64,000 nt of DNA from Acrasis kona (Eukaryota > Heterolobosea > Eutetramitea > Acrasida > Acrasidae), in assembly GCA_026419775.2 (NCBI GenBank), contig JAOPGA020001408.1, positions 62,001 through 126,000 on the forward strand, written 5' to 3'. Made by a program: the position numbers and the translations under genes. Within the stretch, counting starts at the first letter, position 1, and each line of letters starts with the position of its first letter. This document shows positions 31,220-39,542 of the stretch, piece after piece. The notes under the pieces are model-generated. The model made no database searches, had not been told where the DNA came from, and saw only the letters and a program-made list of their open reading frames with translations.

Positions 31220-33685
31220 TCATGTGTGTAATGTTGCTCTTGTTTGTATTTGTTTTGTGGAGTGTATGGTGAGATTGAAATGGGCCTCCATGCCCTCTTG
31301 AAATGTGGAGCATACCAATAGGCACGTGGCGACCTTTGTTTTTCTTTTGGTTACTTTTGGCGACATGACTGTGGATAGGATGGAATCATGATTGCTGCTC
31401 CAATTGGATCGCTTGCGCAGGATTCTTTCCGAAAGTACTTCGCCACCGGTGCTGTTGAATAAAAACATGGCCACCCTTGGTTTGAGTTGGTCTGGTTCCG
31501 TGTCGACATTTTTTGGTACAATGTCGCTTAGAATGCACAAGACGTGTGTGTCTGGATGTGATGCTATAATTTCGTAGCATGGATTGTAAGGGAATAAATC
31601 ATCTCCTACATTTCCTCCCGAACATCCCTTGACCCACGATCCCTTGAATGTTGCCGTATGTTCGTAGCAATGTTCTGGAAGTTGAATCAGTTCCACTCTT
31701 CTATCGTAGATTGGTGGTTCGTCTTTGCATTTTACTAGAATCTCAAACTCTCCTATTCTTCCTTCGGTCAGTGGGTACGGTATAATGATAAAGTACCGGA
31801 ACTCACTGTCGCCCCAGCTATAATCAGAATCAACGGTGAGATTAATGCTGGCTTGTTTTCCATTTGATTCCTCTGATTTGAACATCAAGGGTATGTTCTC
31901 CAGTGACGTTATTGGAATACGTACATCCTCTTTGATGTTATAGTTTTTGGCGTCTATTATATACATTCTCATGGGTTGCCATCTATCGCCTATCCTTGAT
32001 AACTCGGAGTAAATTCTTGCACAAGTCCCGTGCGACTCTCCTCTTTCTACCCTTGCTAGAAATTGAGGTGCATGGTGCACTCGTGGGAGAGAAGCTCCAG
32101 GAGTATTAAAATGATTCCATCCACCTTTGATCTTTGAACCAGGATCATCGGGTGCTCTTCTATTTAAATCTTGGATACTTCTGAATCCAAAATGTGCATT
32201 CTCTTCTCCTGGAGTCACCTTAATGCCTGAATTTAAAAGCGTTTCAATAGTAATCTGGAACATTACATCTCTGTCGTTCAACGTTTTTATGCTTGATCTA
32301 GTCGCTACAATTTTATATTCTACTCCTTTTTTCAAATGCTTTTCAAATGTAAAGCTCGTTACTTGCCCATCGACAGGGTTTGTAGATTTTGTAATTGTAA
32401 AATCGCTTTTACTTGTAGGCATCTCATTCTCAAACGTTTCAAAGCAGCCACTAACCTCTATATCATTGTTGTTATCAATTTGGTCATTACAAATACTCAT
32501 TACGAATATACCATAGGTGTCTTCGCATACTGCTACATAAAAAATTGGAAACTGAAATTTAAGTTTCCGATGCTTTCTGATGACTGGCTCGCCCATCCAT
32601 GTTGATTTTGCTACATTAATTATTGTCTTTGGAACTAAGTCTCTGCACTGCATCTCTTCTGAATCACTCTTTATGGATAAGCTAAAGTTACCAACACATA
32701 AAGCCCGGCTTGTACAACACATAATCATATAGCTACCTTCAACAAGAAAGCATCTTAGCTCGTCAGAGCTGTTATAGGTCTGTAAAGGAAACATTGTATG
32801 TGCGTGACACCTATCCTCGACATCATTTATATTATAATTACTATCAACGTCCTCTTGCTTACATTTTATCACAACAAATCCAGTTAAAAAATCTGCTGTT
32901 TCACCTTGGTCCACAAGTACTTCTTGATCATATTCAGTTTTATGGAGCTTTAGTATGATTCTAGTTGAGCTAGGGACCTGAATCTTAAATCCAGGATTAT
33001 ACAACATCCAATTTGCGTTCTGTTTGTCAGTGGGACATCCTCCGTAGCAAGAAAATTTTCTCCAAGAACCTGACATTTTCAAATGAAAAGGAACATCATC
33101 TAAACCAAAAAGACCACAATTGAATAATTTTGGTGTCATGATGGTGAGCTCATGATAAACACCAAGATTGTTTATAGTAACTTTATAATCTGATTCGAGA
33201 CTCTCCTTATTTACTAGATAAACGCAATAAGATTCTGATTCTTTGATCTTCATTTTTCCTTCCGCGATAAAAGTTCTTCTAGTATTGTTGTTAATTATCA
33301 TTTCTTTTTCTGTCAAAATAGCTTCATATTCTTCTCCTGTATCTTCATCTATTTTTATAGGAGGTGCCATCGGTGTAGAAGCAAATGATGTAAACTGTCC
33401 TTCCTCCGTCTGCTTATATATAGATATCGAACAATACTCCATAATGTCCGTTTCGAGGCATATAGATACTGCACCTATGGTTGCTGATTTGTCATTCTTT
33501 TTATGTTTTTGTACTTTGGTAATCTTAACCATGAAGAATGGGTTCTTCTTTACTTTGAACTCTTCATCGTTATTTAATGGTATGAGTGGTCTCTGATAAT
33601 TTCCAAGCCATGCTCCACTAGCAGTCAATGCCGCCTGTTTACTTTTATCAGTTAAAACAGCGCCAGTGGAACCCCCTGCCCCCAT
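31220..33685 (-). CDS. calpain-domain-III (C2-like) repeat protein without protease, N-myristoylation signal
   Basis: This intronless gene encodes 821 residues. It opens MGAGGSTG, a good N-myristoylation signal. The rest is built of repeated C2-like calpain domain III units. Three copies of the hallmark Gly-Ser-Trp..Gly-Gly..Asn-Pro block are visible: SGSWRKFSCYGGC..WMLYNPGFKI (about 209-243), a diverged GGWNHFNTPG..PQFLARV (about 525-550) and GSWVKGCSGG..FPYNPCYEI (about 685-710). Each is followed by beta-rich sequence. There is no papain-like Cys/His/Asn protease core and no EF hand. In calpains this domain binds phospholipids and regulates the protease, so a membrane-bound adaptor or calpain regulator is the reasonable inference. 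Kinetoplastids also have calpain-like proteins without activity, but with other layouts. Its start codon is 42 nt from that of DRC8. Confidence 0.78.
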   Translation of the reverse strand: MGAGGSTGAVLTDKSKQAALTASGAWLGNYQRPLIPLNNDEEFKVKKNPFFMVKITKVQKHKKNDKSATIGAVSICLETDIMEYCSISIYKQTEEGQFTSFASTPMAPPIKIDEDTGEEYEAILTEKEMIINNNTRRTFIAEGKMKIKESESYCVYLVNKESLESDYKVTINNLGVYHELTIMTPKLFNCGLFGLDDVPFHLKMSGSWRKFSCYGGCPTDKQNANWMLYNPGFKIQVPSSTRIILKLHKTEYDQEVLVDQGETADFLTGFVVIKCKQEDVDSNYNINDVEDRCHAHTMFPLQTYNSSDELRCFLVEGSYMIMCCTSRALCVGNFSLSIKSDSEEMQCRDLVPKTIINVAKSTWMGEPVIRKHRKLKFQFPIFYVAVCEDTYGIFVMSICNDQIDNNNDIEVSGCFETFENEMPTSKSDFTITKSTNPVDGQVTSFTFEKHLKKGVEYKIVATRSSIKTLNDRDVMFQITIETLLNSGIKVTPGEENAHFGFRSIQDLNRRAPDDPGSKIKGGWNHFNTPGASLPRVHHAPQFLARVERGESHGTCARIYSELSRIGDRWQPMRMYIIDAKNYNIKEDVRIPITSLENIPLMFKSEESNGKQASINLTVDSDYSWGDSEFRYFIIIPYPLTEGRIGEFEILVKCKDEPPIYDRRVELIQLPEHCYEHTATFKGSWVKGCSGGNVGDDLFPYNPCYEIIASHPDTHVLCILSDIVPKNVDTEPDQLKPRVAMFLFNSTGGEVLSERILRKRSNWSSNHDSILSTVMSPKVTKRKTKVATCLLVCSTFQEGMEAHFNLTIHSTKQIQTRATLHT

Positions 33686-33727
33686 CTAGTATCATATGAG
33701 TTCTTGGGCAACCGAACTGTAATCAAT

Positions 33728-34295
33728 ATGAGCAAACCAGGCACAGCTGCCGATAAACCAGGACTAACCAGTAAAGCGGAGGAGCTCCAAACTAAGATTA
33801 GGGAATCATTCAATCTATATGAAAATGAAGGAATGATTGACGCGGAGTAAGTCGCGCTGACAACAAGTCTAATTAATACAAAAAGTGAATTGGCTCATTG
33901 TGTGCATTACATGAATTTAAATCCAACACAAAGACAAATAAAGAAAATGAGAGAGGAGGTATTCTTTTCTTTTTTCGTTTGTGACACTTTAGTTTGGTGA
34001 CGATTTTATACCATTTGAGAAGTTTGAGCCTGTTATGATGAATATACTCTTGACAAATACTTATGACGACGAACTCATGCTGAGAGATACCGAAGAGACA
34101 ATTGCAAAAGCATTTGAGATTTTAGATAAAGAGAAGAAAGGATACCTAGAGACAGAGAACCTCGTCCGTTTACTAAAGACATATGGAGAGCCAATGGATG
34201 ATGACGAAATTAGAGAATTTCTGCATGCAGCTGAGGATCCAAGTGCTCATCAAATAAGATACGAAGAATATTCACATGTGCTGTCATCAGAATAA
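33728..34295 (+). CDS. DRC8/EFCAB2-like EF-hand protein of the flagellar axoneme
   Basis: Three exons (33728-33846, 33886-33958, 33993-34295; introns 39 and 34 nt) encode 164 residues. The four-EF-hand calmodulin-like fold is present, but the loops are poor in calcium ligands; only the third, with LDKEKKGYLETEN, looks half canonical. FEKFEPVMMNILL followed by TIAKAFEILDKEKKGYL and the end AAEDPSAHQIRYEEYSHVL correspond closely to EFCAB2, also called DRC8, a subunit of the nexin-dynein regulatory complex of motile cilia. That points to a flagellate stage, as does delta-tubulin 6 kb away. Alternatives are a divergent centrin or troponin-C-like protein, but the segment order fits DRC8 best. The stop is inside AATAAA. 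Confidence 0.75.
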
Positions 34296-34350
34296 ATGTA
34301 AAGTGGTTTGTATTGAAACACGTTTTTAAAATAGTTATTCTGGCATTTAT

Positions 34351-34765
34351 TTATTCAAGTTCTCTCAACTCACGTAGACGACGGATGGTACTTCTTACGG
34401 TGGTGGCAGCGTTAGTGCTTTAAAAGTTAGACAATTATGTGAAATGTGAAACATACTGTAGTGACCAGGCACCTCCGGCTTGGGTCTTTCCGCATGATGA
34501 GCAGTGCCAGATTCCGACTGCTGTTCTCTTGAAAGCGTATTTACCGCAGAAGTGGCAGAAGTGCTTAGCCTTCCTTGTGATTTCGTACTTCTTGGCACGC
34601 TTTCTTAAGTTGGCACCATATCTGGTTCCGTACTTTCCGACGATTCCTGCCTTCTTAGTTCTTTTGGACTATATAGTGTAAGTATTATTTTTCTCATAAC
34701 CGCATGCCTTCGCTATCATATATGAAGGTACAACAGCATGCGGTCATACAATGTTCACGTACCAT
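34351..34765 (-). CDS. RPL37A: 60S ribosomal protein eL43 (RPL37A)
   Basis: Three exons (34763-34765, 34457-34668, 34351-34417) encode 93 residues; the family has 92. The first exon is only the ATG, followed by a 94-nt intron starting GTACGT; the second intron is 39 nt. The protein reads [20 protein letters not shown], a C-x2-C zinc half-site in FCHFCGK, the second in WHCSSCGK, and ends with [16 protein letters not shown]. eL43 sits near the E site of the large subunit. An intron just after the ATG is common in ribosomal protein genes of fungi, so the odd first exon is believable. The protein cannot start otherwise, because the frame upstream of Ser-2 lacks an ATG. The stop is inside AATAAA. 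Confidence 0.94.
34699..34744 (-). ncRNA. hairpin inside the long eL43 intron, possible intronic snoRNA
   Basis: The arms ACCGCATGC (34699-34707) and GCATGCGGT (34736-34744) pair perfectly over 9 bp; next to them CTTC (34708-34711) and GAAG (34724-34727) extend the stem, leaving a one-sided bulge of 8 nt and a 12-nt loop. The element fills the middle of the only intron in the window longer than 51 nt. Host-gene type and position suit a snoRNA, and an ACA lies further on in the transcript sense, but clear C/D boxes or an H box at the right spacing are not seen. A splicing or autoregulatory hairpin is equally possible. Confidence 0.35.
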
Positions 34766-34859
34766 TATGTGTAGAGGGCTTGTGAAATATTTTCAACAAT
34801 TTTTCAAAAAACAGAGTTGGCCTATGAAAACCGTGTGAATAAGATTACAAAATATTTAT

Positions 34860-35948
34860 TTAATCTTCATCACTAAATGGATCCGCATCCTCTTCGTCGC
34901 CATCCATGAGCTCAAATTTAATGTTACCATAGTTTGTTTCTAAAGTCTTGCCAATCATCGTAGCAGGGTCCACATGCATCAACGGCTCATATTCCTCAAT
35001 CTTTGTGAAGGCCCATTTCCTCTCAATGTCATAGTAGGCTCTACCTTCTGCACTAAAGATTTGAACACATATCGTCCCTCCGTCCACAATCATCCACAGT
35101 TCGCTGTCTTTTCCTTCGATGGAAGGCTTTAATCCATTAATCTTTCTACTCTTCAGCATGTTAACAATGTGTCTTGCCATGGCTAACATGTGCGTCCTGC
35201 TTGCACCGGTCACTACAATCATGTAATTCGCCCAGGAGCATTTCTTCTTTAAATCAAAAACTACAAGGTCTTGTGCTTTATCTTTGTACAAAACGTCCAA
35301 ATATTCTTCTAATTGTGGTGTCTCTCCAGTGTAAAAGTTTGCAAAGTACTTGCTTTGACTTTCGTATTGTTTTTTTTCTACTTTTGTTGGTTCTGTTGGT
35401 TGTAGGTTTTGTTTTTGGGTGTGGAACATTTTTGTTAATTCTTCAAACTCTGGATCCGCGTCCTTCTCATCTTTGTTTACAAGCTCAAGTTTAACCGTAA
35501 ATTCATTGTCATTTTTAATGTAATCGGATATCACGTTCGTAAGTACATCTTCATTTCCAACACCCTTGGGCATCTTTACCTTCTTTCTCTTTGCTTTTGG
35601 CTTTTTAGTTGTTGTGTTGGCGGAGGGTTGGACAGTTTCATGTTGTGTGTCGACGTTATCATTTGAGACAACATCATCATTTGGAGTACGATCTACATTC
35701 GATCTGGGAACCTTGTTCGGAGTATTTAAAATCTTTAGATCCGATTTAAAAGTATCCGGTATGTTCGATCGTGGATTTATCGTGGCCTTGCTTTTCGTTG
35801 ATTTCACATTTGAGCTTTTCCCAACTAGTTTGGCGTAACTCGTGCTCGGTAGCCTGATAAGACTATTCAGTAACAATGCTTGTCTTCCACAAAAGCTATC
35901 AAGTTCAGTTCATCAAAAATGCAATGTTCAAGTCTACCTTTTGTACAT
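34860..35948 (-). CDS. mitochondrial RsfS/Iojap-type ribosome silencing factor (MALSU1-like)
   Basis: Two exons (35938-35948, 34860-35895) joined by a 42-nt intron give 348 residues. The long second exon has no ATG at its 5' end; the 11-nt first exon supplies M-Y-K-S and yields a basic presequence with several Leu and Arg, fitting mitochondrial import. Residues 40-185 are Lys/Asn/Thr-rich and disordered. The C-terminal 150 residues are the RsfS domain: YLDVLYKDKAQDLVVFDLKK, NYMIVVTGASRTHMLAMA and SELWMIVDGGTICVQIFSAE with the family's YYDIERKWA. RsfS binds uL14 on the large subunit and blocks premature subunit joining; MALSU1 does this in mitochondria. The head-to-head neighbour is a TruA pseudouridine synthase, also plausibly mitochondrial. 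Confidence 0.87.
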
Positions 35949-35998
35949 TTGTAAGATAATGCCATTATTACAACACATGCAATTACACAAGCAATTAG

Positions 35999-36956
35999 AT
36001 GAGGTACAAGCTTGTTCTTTCGTACTTGGGGCATAAATTTAATGGATGGACGCAAGGCGAAATTAAAAGCGATACTGTATGCGCAGTTCTTGAGGTATTT
36101 CATGTCCACACAGTCCTAAATTCGAATACACATTAGAAAGCATTAAAGCAGATTGGAAAGCAAGATATACAATTGCATGGTTCTTCTAGAACAGACATAG
36201 GAGTTCATGCCATTAAAACAACTGCACACTTTGACTTTCAACGCCGCCATCGTATCACCAACGAGCTGGTATGTTTCGCTCTCACAATCAAAATAACAAG
36301 AATCTTAGCAAGAGGACTATGAGCCAGAACAAATGAAAAGAATGATAAATTCGCTGAAAAGTAGCGATTATGTTAAAGTTCTTGAGGTCCATCAGGTGCC
36401 TGCAACATACAATGCGAGGAGAGATGCAGTAGAACGCTACTACATGTACCGTATACTTCAAGTACACAGCAAAGAAGATGCTGCATACAGACATCCTCTT
36501 CTCATGGATAGAGTATGGTTCTTGGACACTAGAGAGGGACAAAAACGTCTTGATGTTGCAAAAATGAGGGAAATTTTACCACACCTCACAAGTGGTCGAA
36601 TGGACTTGTCCTCACTATGTAGAAGAGCAGAGAGATTGAAAAGATATCATGGCGATGAGCACGTAGTACGCAGAATTAATTCCATCGAAGTTGAGGAACT
36701 TGAATGTAACAGTAACCCAGAAATAACTTGCTCTGAATGGAACAAAGAAATACGTATTCATGTGAAAGCACCTTCTTTCATTCATAATCAAGTACGAATT
36801 TTGGCAGGCTTGCTGATGGCGGTTGGTAGAGGTGATTTGTTGCCTTCCTCCATACCTGATTTAATTGCTGATAAAAAGCGTCATTCAAAGGTGATGACTG
36901 CTCCGGCCTCTGGATTATATTTGATGAATGTTAAAGAAAAATCCGACCTCACATAA
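35999..36956 (+). CDS. TruA-family tRNA pseudouridine synthase
   Basis: Three exons (35999-36094, 36137-36268, 36309-36956; introns 42 and 40 nt) give 291 residues. The start MRYKLVLSYLGHKFNGWTQG is the usual TruA beginning, and the catalytic aspartate lies in HGSSRTDIGVHA. NARRDAVERYYMYRIL and SFIHNQVRILAGLLMAVGRG are the later family motifs, so the enzyme looks complete and active, isomerising uridines in the anticodon stem-loop. It resembles the PUSL1 group, which is mitochondrial in animals. A GTAAG..TTAG pair (35951-35998) abuts the ATG and could be a 5' UTR intron. I did not extend the coding region to the ATG at 35924, because that would overlap exon 1 of the opposite gene. Only 50 nt separate the two start codons. 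Confidence 0.87.
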
Positions 36957-37091
36957 CATTAATAATTGACATTTGAATAAAAAGTTTTCTGGTATTTTGT
37001 CTTTGCATCACTGGGTGTCATATGATTTTGTTTTGCTTGTAAAGATCGATCAACCCAATACATCAAACCGCCCTTGTAACTGATCAAGCGC

Positions 37092-39521
37092 ATGTCAAAG
37101 AGACCAATATATGGGGACGCTCTTGACACCTATCTTTCGAACAATAGCAAGAGGTTGCCTCCTAAATCAGCTCCGCTCGTAGACTCAAACAGTGATAGCG
37201 ACAGTGGCGAAGATCAAACAAATCCACCGCATGCGCTGAAAGAGTTTAGGAATCAATTGATTGAGCAAAATAATCACAAGAATAGGCATGTAAAAACTAT
37301 TAGTCAGCAGCTTCCTTGGCAGCAACAAAAAAGTCATCCAAAGCAGGAGATTTCTGCTCCAAAGGCAAGCTCCAACTCAAAACCTCCTCAGCAAGAAAAC
37401 AAAATGTTTGACGAAAGTTACGTCTTTAATAGTCAATACAAACCATTTTTAAAGCAAGTGCCAATGTTCCTCGACGATTCTCCGAAATCTAAGACATCCA
37501 ACCAAGTAAGTAAAAGAACTGCTGTAGAACCACAAATACACTCAAAACGAACGTACAACAACCACGAAGACGATGAAGAAGACGACGAAGATTTCAACAG
37601 ATCTTTTCATGAACAAACCATTAATCGACAATCATCACATTCTGCCCCCGTATACCGGGGAAATAGAAACAATGTAAACGTAAACAATTTAGCTCTTCTC
37701 AAGCAAAAAATGAGGACACAAAGTGCAAAGCATAGAGATGAGGATTCGAGTCCGGACCCTGATCAAAACAGAACTCTACCTGTACTAAAAACAAAGATAG
37801 AAGACATTGTTATACAAAAACCGCGTCGGATACCCCAGACCAAAGAGGAACCAACAACTGAGTGGGTGCTACCTCAATCAAGGTTTGCGAAAAAAGAAGA
37901 TTTGAAGCAACCCCCACCAAAGAGGAGCAGTAAAATAATTGAAAGCGAGGAAGAGGATGAGCGCCCTCGCAATACTAAAAAAGAACCAGTTCATGCTGTC
38001 AAAAAGTCCTCAGCTATAGGTAGACATCGTAGACAAGTAGTCAGTGACGACGAGGACCAAGAGGAGGCACCTATTCCACCTAAGAAGCAAATAATAGCAA
38101 AGAGTAGATTAAGTAAAGATGTCGACGACGATGAGTCTTTTTCAATAGTATCAAGAAAAAAGTTAGAAGCTGTTAAGCAGATTGATGCTCCTAAAAAGGC
38201 TAAAATGAGATACTCATCTGAAGAAGAAGAACTGGAACAACCTAAGAAGACACCTCCGAAAAAACCTGTTCAAAATAGCAAACTTTCGAGCCGTGTTCTT
38301 AATTTCCAAAACGATGATCACAATCCCCGTGCTGAGCCTCCAAAAAAGAGCTCCGTTGCGAAAAAGGCGCCAGCATATGACCAGGATGATGAGAATTACA
38401 ATTCAAAGCCTACCAAGTCTAAATTCGAGCGCAAAAAATCACCTCCAGCCTCCGATCAAGAGGAGGAAGAGTACTCAAGGCAACCCAAGAGCAGAATTAC
38501 AAGAAAGAAATCTGATCCTACTTCTGACCAAGAAGAGGAAGAGCCTCACCATCGCTCTCAATCACGTACAAAACAAGTTATGAGTTCCAAGAGAATAATT
38601 AAGGAGGAAAGCGAAGACGAGCAACCTCCTGTAAAGATTATACCAAGAAAAAGTAGCGTCGCAAGTAAATTTAACAGACGTCAGCAACAAGAAGAAGAGG
38701 AGGAAGAAGAGGAGGAAGAAGAGGAAGAGGATTATCCTAAGCGAAGCAAACCTCCACTGAAATCCTCGCAACGCACAAAGAGGGTTGAGGCAGATGTATC
38801 AGAGCAAAAGATGGTTCCAAAGAAGAATGTGTATCGCTCTGACGACGAAGAAGAGGACCAGACTAATAATCCTTTAGGTAAATTCGAAGAAGAGCTAATA
38901 GGAGAGAAACCAGATGAGCCCATCGTTCTTGTAGCTTGCTCAAAGTGTGAACGCAAATTCGATAAGAACAGAATTAAGAAGCATGAAAAGATTTGTAATC
39001 CAAACAAGGTTAGGAAAAAGTTTGACGTTCACAAGATTCGTCAAACTGATGAGATGAAGCAATACCAGGAACAACCCAATCAGGAAGTCACTCCTCAAGC
39101 TAAAATCGACCATGATAAGAAATTAGCGGGAAAGAAGATTCCCAAGTGGAAGATGCAGAGCCAACAACTACATATTGCAATAAAAGGCAAAGCACCGGTT
39201 GAACACTTTGGTGACGGGTCTGGTGAGCCAGAGATACCGATGGATGATGGTCGTAAACAATGTCCTCTATGCGACAGGAAATTCAACGAGGATGCCTTAA
39301 AGATCCACGAGCGTTCTTGTAAAGGGAAAAGCGGTGGTCTGAAGAAGGGTTCTGGAGCGGCTGGTGGAAATAAATCAAATCAGAAGAACGCTACACAGCA
39401 ACCAGCTCCTATTGCACCCAAACCAGCATTAAGTGCCACGACAAAAGCGCCAACAGTCAAGACTGGTGCTGTGAACAAGACAATGACTGCAACAATGTCG
39501 ACCAATCAGAGGAAGAAGTAG
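37092..39521 (+). CDS. long disordered protein with two C-terminal C2HC zinc fingers (ZC2HC1-like)
   Basis: This intronless gene encodes 809 residues. Residues 1-600 are of low complexity: Lys/Glu/Ser/Pro-rich, with recurring blocks of acidic residues next to KKS or KKP. A diverged tandem repeat of about 25-30 residues spans about 435-500 (ASDQEEEEYSRQPKSRITRK, then TSDQEEEEPHHRSQSR), and an E-only run lies near 538-548. Two zf-C2HC_2 fingers follow: CSKCERKFDKNRIKKHEKIC (about 617-636) and CPLCDRKFNEDALKIHERSC (about 724-743). That pair is typical of ZC2HC1A/FAM164 proteins, which are often linked to cilia, but the function is not established. The tail is Ala/Thr/Lys-rich. The acidic and basic alternation suggests a scaffold or an RNA/microtubule-binding protein. 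Confidence 0.8.
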   Translation: MSKRPIYGDALDTYLSNNSKRLPPKSAPLVDSNSDSDSGEDQTNPPHALKEFRNQLIEQNNHKNRHVKTISQQLPWQQQKSHPKQEISAPKASSNSKPPQQENKMFDESYVFNSQYKPFLKQVPMFLDDSPKSKTSNQVSKRTAVEPQIHSKRTYNNHEDDEEDDEDFNRSFHEQTINRQSSHSAPVYRGNRNNVNVNNLALLKQKMRTQSAKHRDEDSSPDPDQNRTLPVLKTKIEDIVIQKPRRIPQTKEEPTTEWVLPQSRFAKKEDLKQPPPKRSSKIIESEEEDERPRNTKKEPVHAVKKSSAIGRHRRQVVSDDEDQEEAPIPPKKQIIAKSRLSKDVDDDESFSIVSRKKLEAVKQIDAPKKAKMRYSSEEEELEQPKKTPPKKPVQNSKLSSRVLNFQNDDHNPRAEPPKKSSVAKKAPAYDQDDENYNSKPTKSKFERKKSPPASDQEEEEYSRQPKSRITRKKSDPTSDQEEEEPHHRSQSRTKQVMSSKRIIKEESEDEQPPVKIIPRKSSVASKFNRRQQQEEEEEEEEEEEEEDYPKRSKPPLKSSQRTKRVEADVSEQKMVPKKNVYRSDDEEEDQTNNPLGKFEEELIGEKPDEPIVLVACSKCERKFDKNRIKKHEKICNPNKVRKKFDVHKIRQTDEMKQYQEQPNQEVTPQAKIDHDKKLAGKKIPKWKMQSQQLHIAIKGKAPVEHFGDGSGEPEIPMDDGRKQCPLCDRKFNEDALKIHERSCKGKSGGLKKGSGAAGGNKSNQKNATQQPAPIAPKPALSATTKAPTVKTGAVNKTMTATMSTNQRKK

Positions 39522-39542
39522 TTTATTTGTAAAATAGATCAA

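Noticed and set aside
35924-35950. Possible extra 5' coding exon for TruA, joined in frame by GTAAG..TTAG
   Set aside because: It would overlap exon 1 of RsfS on the other strand, and the TruA domain already starts properly at 35999; the splice may be in the 5' UTR.
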